A stretch of 64,000 nt of DNA from Shewanella phaeophyticola (GTDB lineage Bacteria; Pseudomonadota; Gammaproteobacteria; Enterobacterales; Shewanellaceae). The stretch spans positions 4,402,001-4,466,000 of the forward strand of contig NZ_JAODOQ010000001.1 in assembly GCF_025398315.1 (NCBI RefSeq), read 5' to 3'. Shown here piece by piece: positions 39,381 through 47,657 of the stretch. Position 1 is the first letter of the stretch, and every line of letters begins with the position of its first letter. The notes beneath the pieces are model-generated. The model saw only the letters and a list, made by a program, of their open reading frames with translations, made no database searches and was not told the origin of the DNA. Both the position numbers and the translations under genes were made by a program.

Positions 39381-40910
39381 ATGAGAAATGAAAAAAGCTT
39401 AATGCGAAAGACCCATTTTTTGGGGACAAAGATAAGAAACTTGCGTAAACGCAATAACTTAACAATGGAAGACTTGTCAGCACGTTGTGTACGTGTGGAC
39501 TCGAGTAATGCGCCTTCGGTGTCATATTTATCGATGATCGAGCGCGGAAAACGAGTTCCGAGTGCCCATATGTTGGCTGTTATTGCTGCCGTTTTTCAAA
39601 AAGAAGTTGAATGGTTCCTTGATGATGTGCCAGAGGATGAAGCGATTACGCCAGAAAAAGGCAACAAAGGCGGGGTTAGTGGTATGCCGCTTGAACCAAG
39701 CTTTTTGTTTTCTAATGATATTTTGCAAATCGCTATTCCTGAAATGCTATCGCAAACCGGTACCAGTGGTCGTCAGTTTGCTCACTTGCTTATTCGTGCA
39801 CACCAAGAGCATCACCAAAATCACTTTCCTGATCTTGAGCGCGCCGCAGAAGAGGTGGGCTTAAAGCGTATGCCGCTAGCCATTGAAGACATCATGGATA
39901 TTGCCAAAGGCATGGGGTTAAAAATTAAGTGGATTGATCGTGCGCCAAAAGAAGTGATGGACGAAAGGGGGATGAGCTCCAAGCAATTAGTCACCTCCTT
40001 TTTTGAACCGCCTGGCACTATTTACGTTAGTAATATTTTAAAAACGAGACCTAATCGTCTTAAATATGACCTCGCAGTGCATATTGGCCATTGTGTATTA
40101 CACAACAAAGACGGATTAAAGAGTGTCATGATGTCGGGGCGCAGAGAAGACTCTGAAGACGCCTACGCACCGCAATCAAATAACATTAATGCTCAAGATA
40201 TCTTGCATGCCTGGCGTGACTTTGAATCGAGCTTTTTTGCTGGTGCACTATTGTGCCCTAAAGTACCTTATCGGCAGTTGCTTGACCGTCACGGCTATGA
40301 AATTAACGTGCATAAACAATTGCAAGTGTCGGCCTCGGTGGCCATGCGCCGCATGACCGTTGTATCGCCATACCCACACTGGCATTACTTTGATGCTTAT
40401 GCACCTGGCAAGCTTAAAGCGGTGTATCGCGGTAATGGTATTCCACTGCCATGGGGTAATATGCGCTTGGTGGAAGATCCGTGTCAGCATTGGGCAGTAT
40501 TTAGAATGATCAGTGAGCCCACTGAAGGCACCTCGGCACAAATATCGATTTTAAATGTCGGTAATGAGCCGCGGATTTATTGTTGTGAGTCGATCAAAGT
40601 CGATGACTCGGCGGGTAACCCACATGTGTTGTGTGCCGGAATCGACTTAAATCCGGCAATTGAGGCTCAAGGTAAAGATGCGCAGTCGATTGCAAACGAT
40701 TTAAAACAAGCTTGTGCTGGCAATGGCGGCTCAATTGACATCCCTAGACACATTAAAAAAGACCTCACCAGTGTGGCGAAAATCCTTAATATTAATTGGA
40801 TTGAACGCGGAATTAAAAACGAAGCACGGTTAATTTGTTCGCGTGGCGCTGTATGTCCGCGCCAGCCAAGTTGTTATGCAGCAGGGCGAAACCTGTGTGA
40901 AGATAATTAA
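39381..40910 (+). CDS. XRE regulator with degenerate IrrE-like domain
   Basis: An N-terminal XRE helix-turn-helix (about 15-80, IRNLRKRNNLTMEDLSARC) is followed by a domain like the ImmA/IrrE peptidase fold of ScfR/RamB-type regulators of short-chain acid metabolism. The metal site reads VHIGHCVLH instead of HEXXH, so the glutamate is absent and peptidase activity is unlikely. The C-terminus ends with four close cysteines (CSRGAVCPRQPSCYAAGRN and LCEDN). That suggests acyl-ligand or metal sensing rather than proteolysis. The protein is 509 residues. I recall similar Vibrio and Shewanella proteins carrying a DUF3612 label near glyoxylate-shunt genes, but this cannot be checked here. ATGs at 39381 and 39402 are both possible starts. 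Confidence 0.75.
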   Translation: MRNEKSLMRKTHFLGTKIRNLRKRNNLTMEDLSARCVRVDSSNAPSVSYLSMIERGKRVPSAHMLAVIAAVFQKEVEWFLDDVPEDEAITPEKGNKGGVSGMPLEPSFLFSNDILQIAIPEMLSQTGTSGRQFAHLLIRAHQEHHQNHFPDLERAAEEVGLKRMPLAIEDIMDIAKGMGLKIKWIDRAPKEVMDERGMSSKQLVTSFFEPPGTIYVSNILKTRPNRLKYDLAVHIGHCVLHNKDGLKSVMMSGRREDSEDAYAPQSNNINAQDILHAWRDFESSFFAGALLCPKVPYRQLLDRHGYEINVHKQLQVSASVAMRRMTVVSPYPHWHYFDAYAPGKLKAVYRGNGIPLPWGNMRLVEDPCQHWAVFRMISEPTEGTSAQISILNVGNEPRIYCCESIKVDDSAGNPHVLCAGIDLNPAIEAQGKDAQSIANDLKQACAGNGGSIDIPRHIKKDLTSVAKILNINWIERGIKNEARLICSRGAVCPRQPSCYAAGRNLCEDN

Positions 40911-40911
40911 T

Positions 40912-41544
40912 TCACACAAATTGCGCATCCAGTAACTCAAATAAAAATTGGCCGAGTTGGGTTTGATGTTGTTGAGTGTGTAGCCCATGGTTATTGGGCA
41001 CTCATCAGCAAAAAACTCAGCCAGCTGCTCGATTTGTTTATCATCCCATTCAGGATGAAATTGTAAACCAATGGCATGCTGGTGGCGGTACATTTGTACC
41101 GGACATTGTCCACTTGAGGCTAATATTGCAATATGCTGCGGCAAGGTGACGCCTTGTTCATGCCATTGCGGAACCGATAAGACGCTGCCGTCATTAAAGG
41201 TAATATCTTGCCAGCCTAGTTCTGGTGCTGCCATTTCAATGACCTGACCGCCCAGTTGCATTGCCAGGAGTTGCGCCCCTAAACATATGGCTAATATTGG
41301 GCGTGGTAACTCAAGGGCTTGGTTAATCAATGCACATTCAGCTCGCATCCATGATGGGTTGTCAGCCACATTCATTGGCCTCACCTAATACAATTAACCC
41401 CTGATATTTTATCAGCGATGCGGGCAATTCATCTGGGGCGTAAAAGCACTCAAGAGTGATGTCGTGACGTTCTGCCCACAATGCAATGCGCCCGACCCCT
41501 TCAGCCGGATGATGCTGAAAGACGGCAATGGTCGGCTGGGTCAT
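40912..41544 (-). CDS. Class I glutamine amidotransferase-like protein, frameshifted
   Basis: The protein resembles the GuaA-type amidotransferase domain: AICLGAQLLAMQLGG carries the nucleophile cysteine, and IGLQFHPEWDD carries the histidine and acid partner. Proteins of this size without a synthetase domain remove or transfer amide groups from unknown substrates. The frame breaks at about 41379-41384 (after LIVLGG; one base gained) and at about 40996-41000 (after FADE; one base lost where Trp-Pro is expected). Reconstructed, the protein ends in LGQFLFELLDAQFV, about 210 residues. It overlaps the upstream gene by ATGA and stops 2 bases from the convergent regulator. Confidence 0.8.
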
Positions 41545-42365
41545 TTTAGTTCACCTAATTCAAGGTAAATCCGTGTGATATCCTCCTTGCCAGATAAAGC
41601 TGATGAAAGCAGCTTTTCAGAGATAAATAGCTGTTTATCTGCTGCAAGTGTCAATTGGCTTGGCAGTGGAGTTTGCACATTATCAATGCGAACAATATGG
41701 TCTGCATCTGGGCGAACGCTAAGGGTATTAACAATAAATTGCACCTTGTCATCGGGGTGATAATTCAGAGTGTGGTAATCATTGTTAGCCGACTTATTTA
41801 AGCCGCTTTCTAGAGGTAATGGATTAAATAACACAATTTTATCGACATTGATGGTTTGCGATTGCCATTGCATTTCACCGCCACGCTCAAAGTGTCCTTT
41901 AACCACATCTACAGTCAACTGAGAGGTGTGATTTGAGTGCTTGGGATCTAATCTAGATAAATCAAAAGTGGTAGGCACTATGATTCAAACAGGATCGTCA
42001 CTTTTGGCAGACACGTTAATGCCTTTAATCACCTCAGCCTGGATTTTAGGGTCAGCAAAAGACAATTTAAACACAACTTGAGCATTATGCGGTTGATGGA
42101 ACATAGGCAAATGTGACGCAAAAAGGCCGTACTGACTGCCAAATAGCAACATACCATGTAAACCCATTTTGACAGGGTACTCAGCATGTTGGCTATGCTC
42201 TTGAGGCTCTGTTGCGTGGCTATTTATGCTTAATAAAATCAGCCCTAAAAATAAGTAGGGTATGGCGTTAAACGCACTTTTAATCAATGGTATAACTTGG
42301 CTTTTATGCTTGAGCAGATTTAAAGAAGAACAAAAAGTAGCAGTATGTTTGGAATAAATCAGCAT
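41541..42365 (-). CDS. Secreted hypothetical protein, interrupted by a stop
   Basis: One continuous frame covers 275 codons but has an in-frame TGA at 41987-41985. The N-terminus has a signal-type hydrophobic segment ending near NSHA (about residue 50). The mature part has several histidines (GLHGMLLFG, ASHLPMFHQPH) and an unknown fold. Trp is a plausible residue at the TGA. I do not recognise a function. It is upstream of the amidotransferase gene and overlaps it by 4 bases, so the two are coupled. Whether it is broken or misread is unresolved. Confidence 0.55.
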
Positions 42366-42497
42366 GGTGTTGGCTCCTGTCTGAAACTGAACAGAAGGGA
42401 GCCGTCCCCGGATGAAGACCTAATCTTATGGTTAGGTTGAGGTCGTCCTCAAATAGATATGTTAACGATTTGCAGTATAAAAAACCAGTCGCGCATA

Positions 42498-42513
42498 TTG
42501 GACTCCATTCCAA
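42498..42513. promoter_or_regulatory. Palindrome, copy A of the 42.6/44.9 kb motif
   Basis: TTGGACTCCATTCCAA matches copies B and C in its outer arms (TTGGA / TCCAA) but its centre differs. It lies in the divergent region between the hypothetical gene at 42365 and the flavoprotein gene at 42672. Confidence 0.5.
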
Positions 42514-42611
42514 AACAACATTCAGTTAACAATTTTTTGTAAAGTTATACCTACAATTGATTAGTTAACATTGAGCTGTCTTTTAAACAAACATTAACAG
42601 TAGTTCCCATT

Positions 42612-42627
42612 TTGGAATTGATTCCAT
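42612..42627. promoter_or_regulatory. Palindromic operator before the flavoprotein gene
   Basis: TTGGAATTGATTCCAT is a near-perfect palindrome (TGGAAT / ATTCCA) that ends 44 bases before the start codon. Copy C before dddY has the same core and spacing. Confidence 0.7.
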
Positions 42628-42671
42628 CGTTATGATGATTTGGTCAATTATACAAAAAAGGGTGATGACCT

Positions 42672-44192
42672 ATGAGCAATGTAGATCTGTTGGGGCGCCG
42701 TAAGTTTATTGCTGGACTAGGTGTTGCTGCTGGTGCAGCAATGGTAGCTCCTGCAATGGCAGTGTCTGAAAAGGCTGACGGTGTTAAATGGGACAAAGAA
42801 GTCGAAGTCGTAATTATTGGTTCTGGCTTTGCCGGTTTAGCTGCTGCAATTGAAGCAACTAAACTTGGTGCAAAAGATGTCCATATTTTTGAAAAAATGT
42901 CATATTTTGGTGGTAACTCGGCGATTAACGGTGGCTTATTTGCTGCGCCTGGTACACCAATGCAAAAGAAAGAAGGCGTTGAAGATTCTGTAGAAAGAAT
43001 GGTTAACGACCAATTGGCTTCAGGCCGTGGTATTGCAGATGAAGCGTTATTACGCCATGTTGCATCACACGCGGTAGAAGCATTACAAATGACGTTAGAC
43101 GCAGGTTCAGAATACCACCCTTACTTACAACAATTAGGTGGTCACTCTGTAGCACGTACTTATCAAACTACAGTTAGCTGTGGTGCTGGTATTACTCAAC
43201 CACTTTACAAAGAATGTAAGCGTGTCGGCGTTAATACTCACAACCGTTCAAAATTTGAAGGCTTCCTAGTCGGCAAAAAAGGTGAAGTGGTTGGTGTTAA
43301 AATGCGTACCAACTACCACTTTGGTGAAGACCAGCCTGGTAAAGTATTAAATATTCGCGCCACAAAAGGTGTGATTATGGCAACAGGTGGTTTCGCGCAA
43401 AACGTTGATTTACGTATGGCGCAGGATCCAACACTTAATGCAGAAGTTGGCTGTACAAATGCTCCAGGTGCAACAGGCGAAGGCATGTTTGAAATGTTCC
43501 GTCTAGGTGCGATTCCTGTGCATTTAGCACACATCCAGTCTGGCTCTTGGGCATCACCTGATGAAGGTGGTTTTGGTTATGTGTCTAACTACTCTATTTA
43601 TAACTTCCCTCATTCAATGGCTGTTAACCGTTTAACCGGTAAGCGCTTTATGAACGAAATTGCTGACCGTAAGACTCGTGCCGATGCAGAGCTTTCGTGC
43701 CGCAACGAAAAAGGCGAAGCGTTACCTCCAATCTTAATCACTAGCTACAAAGATTCTAAAAAGCATCCGAACACTAAAAAAGTGATTAAGTACAATGTCG
43801 GCTGGAAATTCGACACCATTGAAGAACTTGCTAAGCATTTCGACGTGCCGTTAAAACCATTAAAAGCACAAATCGAAGAGTACAACAGCTATGTGAAGTC
43901 TGGTGAAGATAAGCAGTTTGGCAAAAACATGACCAAGGCTAAAGATAAGTATATCGAAGCACCATTTACCGTGGTTCGTTTATGGCCAAAAGTGCACTAT
44001 TGCCAAGGTGGTGTTCAGGTTAATGTTAAAGCGGAAGTAAAAGACAGCTTTACTGGTAAGTCAATTCCAGGCCTTTATGCAGCAGGCGAAGTTTGTGGTG
44101 GTATTCATGGCGTCAGCCGCTTAGGGAGTTGTTCAATTCCTGAGTGTATGGTGATGGGTATGACCGCCGCACGCAGCATCATGAAAGCGTAA
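42672..44192 (+). CDS. Periplasmic fumarate-reductase-like flavoprotein
   Basis: The 506-residue protein begins with a Tat signal (LGRRKFIAGLG, cleavage near AMA at residue 30). It binds FAD through GSGFAGL (50-56) and belongs to the flavocytochrome c/urocanate-reductase superfamily that reduces enoate double bonds. Compared with Shewanella FccA, the key arginine (R333, in NEIADRKT), histidine (H442, in KVHYCQGG) and arginine (R483, in HGVSRLG) are present. The fumarate-binding histidine region differs (HIQSGSWAS), so fumarate itself is unlikely. It lacks a fused heme domain; the next gene supplies one. With dddY downstream the likely substrate is acrylate, reduced to propionate. That is inference. 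Confidence 0.87.
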   Translation: MSNVDLLGRRKFIAGLGVAAGAAMVAPAMAVSEKADGVKWDKEVEVVIIGSGFAGLAAAIEATKLGAKDVHIFEKMSYFGGNSAINGGLFAAPGTPMQKKEGVEDSVERMVNDQLASGRGIADEALLRHVASHAVEALQMTLDAGSEYHPYLQQLGGHSVARTYQTTVSCGAGITQPLYKECKRVGVNTHNRSKFEGFLVGKKGEVVGVKMRTNYHFGEDQPGKVLNIRATKGVIMATGGFAQNVDLRMAQDPTLNAEVGCTNAPGATGEGMFEMFRLGAIPVHLAHIQSGSWASPDEGGFGYVSNYSIYNFPHSMAVNRLTGKRFMNEIADRKTRADAELSCRNEKGEALPPILITSYKDSKKHPNTKKVIKYNVGWKFDTIEELAKHFDVPLKPLKAQIEEYNSYVKSGEDKQFGKNMTKAKDKYIEAPFTVVRLWPKVHYCQGGVQVNVKAEVKDSFTGKSIPGLYAAGEVCGGIHGVSRLGSCSIPECMVMGMTAARSIMKA

Positions 44193-44220
44193 ATAGACCA
44201 GTAAACAAGAGGAATCATTA

Positions 44221-44574
44221 ATGAAAAATTTTAATATTATACTTGCGCTGGTACTACTTGGATTAACCAGTTTATCAGTACAAGCAGTTGAAATCCGCGA
44301 CTACCACAAAGACGTTATCGGTAAAGACTGTAAAGCATGTCATGACAATGGCATCAAGCAGTTCCCATCTGATGAGTCTTGCTTACAGTGTCATGATGTT
44401 GATGACCTAGCAAAACAAACGGCTAGAAGTGAAGAAGATAAGTGGCAAAACCCACATAACAACCTTCACTATGGTAAAGACTTACCTTGCCAAGAGTGTC
44501 ACTCAGAGCATAAAACCAAAGAACCATTATGCAGCAACTGTCATACATTTAAATATGACAAGCATAAAGGATAA
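44221..44574 (+). CDS. Periplasmic tetraheme cytochrome c
   Basis: The 117-residue protein has a signal peptide (cleavage near VQA, residue 22) and four CXXCH heme motifs: CKACH, CLQCH, CQECH and CSNCH. Further histidines are available as second ligands. It resembles the heme domain of flavocytochrome c3. It lies 28 bases after the flavoprotein gene and the two are clearly one operon, so it should pass electrons from a quinol dehydrogenase such as CymA to the flavoprotein. Confidence 0.93.
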   Translation: MKNFNIILALVLLGLTSLSVQAVEIRDYHKDVIGKDCKACHDNGIKQFPSDESCLQCHDVDDLAKQTARSEEDKWQNPHNNLHYGKDLPCQECHSEHKTKEPLCSNCHTFKYDKHKG

Positions 44575-44607
44575 ATAGTATTTATTAATTAATATTTACT
44601 AATTACT

Positions 44608-44647
44608 AAAAAAGCCACATGTTATTAAATTAACGTGTGGCTTTTTT
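44608..44647 (+). terminator. Terminator after the tetraheme gene
   Basis: A hairpin with arms AAAAAAGCCACA / TGTGGCTTTTTT ends the flavoprotein-cytochrome operon. dddY therefore needs its own promoter. Confidence 0.85.
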
Positions 44648-44971
44648 GTTTTTTATTCTCAACCTTACCACTTGTTGGTTTTTAATATTATATAAGATCG
44701 CGCTGTGTAAGTTGTGGTTTATATTTTTTTACGAGATTCTCTACCTATTATTTCACTTTTAACTATTTAATGTTGTGGTTTATTAATAGTTAATAAATTT
44801 TACTTCCCTTATTTTGAAGTGATTACCACTATTGTTTATTTAAATGGGTTTGGTTCACAAGTTTATTTTGTTATGTTTATTTTTTGTCTAAACATGTTTT
44901 GTTTAAATTTTTGGAATTAATTCCACATGTACCATTCGTCTTGTTTAAAACTATAAATAAAGAGAGATGTT
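44648..44971. other. AT-rich control region before dddY
   Basis: This 324-base gap is very AT-rich and has no ORF. It contains the palindrome at 44911-44926 and should hold the dddY promoter; TATAAA at about 44953 is a possible -10. Confidence 0.55.
44911..44926. promoter_or_regulatory. Palindromic operator before dddY
   Basis: TTGGAATTAATTCCAC contains the perfect palindrome TGGAATTAATTCCA. It ends 45 bases before the dddY start codon, matching the position of copy B before the flavoprotein gene. Confidence 0.7.
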
Positions 44972-46216
44972 ATGAAATATAATGCGCTTTTCATGATGAT
45001 GTTGTTGTCGGGTTCAGCAATGTCTGCTGAGCTACCTAGTTTTTTAGATGCAAATGATATTAATAATGCTGAGTTTACGTGTTTAGGGGACGCTCCTCAG
45101 TATTCTGAAAAAGATCAAAAGTATGTCGATATTCTTTGGGATGAAACCCTACAATATTTACAATCTTATGCCGTGGCATTAACCAATAGTGAAAATGGCT
45201 CATGCTTAAATTCAGATGAAGCGATGTATGATTCTACTGAAGGCGGTAAAAACATGTGCATCATGGATCGCCGCGACATGAAGCTATTAGTTAAAAATAT
45301 TTACCAAGTGATTAATAACCCAAATGAAGCGAAAAAATGTTTTGGTGCTCGTGAAGATGTAAATTGGATTTATAGTCCAGGTGGAGAGCTTGCGCAAAAA
45401 TCCCCCGTTGCAAAATGGCTTAATCGCACTACATTCGATGCCTTCTTTGACACCAAAGTTACCAATAAAGATGTGCGTAAATTGGGTAAAGAATTTACTA
45501 AAAACTTTACCAAAATGGTGACAGGTGACGAAATTAAAATGCCTTCTGCATTTCCTACCGACATCAGTGCTAACACCTTGCCTAACCTATGGGCTGCAGC
45601 GGGTTGGTTCCCAATGTATGCCGAAGAAAGCAAACGTAATGACAAAAATTACAACAACATACGCGGCGGCTATGCTTATGCTGAAATCTTTGGTCACTGG
45701 GGATTACTTCGCATCGACGAAATTAATAACCAAAAAGTGGGCGCCGAAATTGGCATGACAGTTCAATCGGTCGATACCCTTTATCCATATCATAACCATG
45801 CGATTTCTGAAATTTATTACAACATGCGTGTACCAGCATGTGCTAATGAATTTAAGAGCTTTGCTGTGCGTGAAGATTCGCCATTACTCACCACCGTTAA
45901 GCAAGACGATAAAATGAGACAAGTTCAGTTTGATGCGGGTCAACACAATGGTCACACCATGTGGTTGTCTGGTAGCGCTGATGTTGATCCATTGATGTAT
46001 TTCCATCAAAACACTATCCATGCGTTTGAGGTTGATGGCAGCTGTGAAGCCAAACCAGAAGAACGTGCAATTGTCTCTGTTTGGGCTAGAAGTAACGCCG
46101 ATGACAAACGTAATGACTACGGTACAACATTATTGTGTGAGTCAGCGAAAAACCCTGGCACTCCAGCACATAAAGATGAAGTTATTCAATGTGATTTAAC
46201 CAAAAAGAAATGGTAA
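44972..46216 (+). CDS. dddY: DddY-type periplasmic DMSP lyase
   Basis: The protein has a signal peptide (cleavage near MSA, residue 19) and a C-terminal cupin domain. In PYHNHAISEIYYNMR the residues H274, H276, E280 and Y282 follow the His-X-His-X3-Glu-X-Tyr pattern of the metal site and catalytic tyrosine of DddY, and H350 (NTIHAFEV) lies where the fourth ligand is expected. DddY splits dimethylsulfoniopropionate into dimethyl sulfide and acrylate in the periplasm. The length of 414 residues fits. Downstream are a porin and a carrier. Upstream is the flavoprotein-cytochrome pair that could respire the acrylate. A different cupin function is possible but unlikely given all five residues. Confidence 0.9.
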   Translation: MKYNALFMMMLLSGSAMSAELPSFLDANDINNAEFTCLGDAPQYSEKDQKYVDILWDETLQYLQSYAVALTNSENGSCLNSDEAMYDSTEGGKNMCIMDRRDMKLLVKNIYQVINNPNEAKKCFGAREDVNWIYSPGGELAQKSPVAKWLNRTTFDAFFDTKVTNKDVRKLGKEFTKNFTKMVTGDEIKMPSAFPTDISANTLPNLWAAAGWFPMYAEESKRNDKNYNNIRGGYAYAEIFGHWGLLRIDEINNQKVGAEIGMTVQSVDTLYPYHNHAISEIYYNMRVPACANEFKSFAVREDSPLLTTVKQDDKMRQVQFDAGQHNGHTMWLSGSADVDPLMYFHQNTIHAFEVDGSCEAKPEERAIVSVWARSNADDKRNDYGTTLLCESAKNPGTPAHKDEVIQCDLTKKKW

Positions 46217-46260
46217 CGACTGTTTTTTAAATGATACTTAAAATTAAATTGGAAATTATA

Positions 46261-47388
46261 ATGAAACTACTAAAACTCTCTTTATTATCAACGCTAGTGT
46301 CACTGAGCTTTGTTTCAAACTATTCTGTTGCGCAAGACGCTGAAGACGGAATCGATGTTTCTGGTACATTAAGAGCAAATTATTCATACAAAGAATATAG
46401 CGAAAGCGCTAAAGATAAGTCTGGCGACTTAACGTTCGAAATGGCATCAATTAAATTTAACGGTAAATTAGATGATTGGGGTTTGGCATCTGAATATCGC
46501 TTTTATGATGGTTGGGAAACATTACGTTATGGTTATGTTTTTTATGACTACTCACCTGAATGGCAAATTCAATTTGGTATAAACCAGGTTCCTTTTGGTA
46601 ACCCCGGGTTTATTTCAAATAGTTTTTGGTTTGGCGTACCGTATTATTTAGGTTTTGAAGATGATTACGATGCAGGTGTAAAAACCGTTTACTCAAGTGA
46701 CGGTTGGGGCACTGAGTTAGCATTTTATAAAAATGCTGAATATAGTGCTAGCCGTAACGAACGTTATTCAACTGACTTATATACCGGTACCGTTAACGGC
46801 ACTGAATATTATAATGAAGAAACCAATCAATTAAATATTCGTCAAACTTATGAGATGGAATACGAAGGCGGCAAAACCGTTGTTGGTGGCTCATTTGAGG
46901 TTGGTCAAATATACAATAGCAACACTGGTAACAACGGCGATCGCTATGCAATCGCGCTGCATTTAGATAGCAGCTATAACGGTTGGAATCTTCAGCTTCA
47001 GGCGATGCAATATGAGTACGATGCGGCCGATTCGGAAGATGACAATAAGATTGCTGTATCGGCTTATGCTTGGCAATACGAGATTGCTTCAAAAGCGCAA
47101 GCCTACAGTGTCAATGTGGCTAAAACCTTCACCACTAGCTGGGGCAGTGTCAAAGTGTACAACGACTTTGGTCTTGTGACGCCAGACGTAGACAATGACG
47201 ATTACGATAACAGCTATCAAAATGTTACCGGTGTGGCGTTATCGTCTGGCTCTACCTATACCATGATTGATTTTATCACGGGTAAAAACATGTACGCTTC
47301 AACGTTAGACAACGGCCATATCGGTCTACCAGAAATTGGAGACGGTTGGGATTACCGCATCAATGTTAACTTTGGATACTATTTTTAA
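46261..47388 (+). CDS. Outer-membrane porin of the OprO/P-like type
   Basis: The 375-residue protein has a signal peptide (ending near SVAQD, residue 22) and a beta-barrel pattern with many Tyr, Asp and Gly; the last residue is Phe (INVNFGYYF), as needed for outer-membrane insertion. The start at 46261 has GGAAA 6 bases upstream; the open frame begins 30 bases earlier without a site. It follows dddY by 44 bases with no terminator between, so cotranscription is likely. The natural guess is uptake of DMSP or exit of products. Its specificity cannot be read from sequence. Confidence 0.8.
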   Translation: MKLLKLSLLSTLVSLSFVSNYSVAQDAEDGIDVSGTLRANYSYKEYSESAKDKSGDLTFEMASIKFNGKLDDWGLASEYRFYDGWETLRYGYVFYDYSPEWQIQFGINQVPFGNPGFISNSFWFGVPYYLGFEDDYDAGVKTVYSSDGWGTELAFYKNAEYSASRNERYSTDLYTGTVNGTEYYNEETNQLNIRQTYEMEYEGGKTVVGGSFEVGQIYNSNTGNNGDRYAIALHLDSSYNGWNLQLQAMQYEYDAADSEDDNKIAVSAYAWQYEIASKAQAYSVNVAKTFTTSWGSVKVYNDFGLVTPDVDNDDYDNSYQNVTGVALSSGSTYTMIDFITGKNMYASTLDNGHIGLPEIGDGWDYRINVNFGYYF

Positions 47389-47440
47389 GCGTTAATTTAG
47401 CTTAAGTAAAAGTGACCTAAGTAAAGCATGCGCAAGTCAA

Positions 47441-47466
47441 TGCCAATCGTTTGATTGGCATTTTTA
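47441..47466 (+). terminator. Terminator after the dddY-porin operon
   Basis: Arms TGCCAATC / GATTGGCA with a GTTT loop are followed by a T run. Confidence 0.85.
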
Positions 47467-47657
47467 TTGTGGCGCATTGACGATTGCTCACGATAAACTG
47501 CTCAATAAATCCGCTGATACCCCCACTTGCTTTATTTCAATCCAGTAAATTGATCCACGTCTACATTCGTAAAATCACAACAGAGTAATATCCCGCCCTC
47601 TAAAGCAGTTCTCCCTGTTATTGCTTCACACTATTTAGGATTTAAAACATTCACACT

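Noticed and set aside
42304..42513. Small minus-strand frame before the flavoprotein gene
   Set aside because: It covers the divergent promoter region and a palindrome, and shows no protein-like composition or ribosome site.
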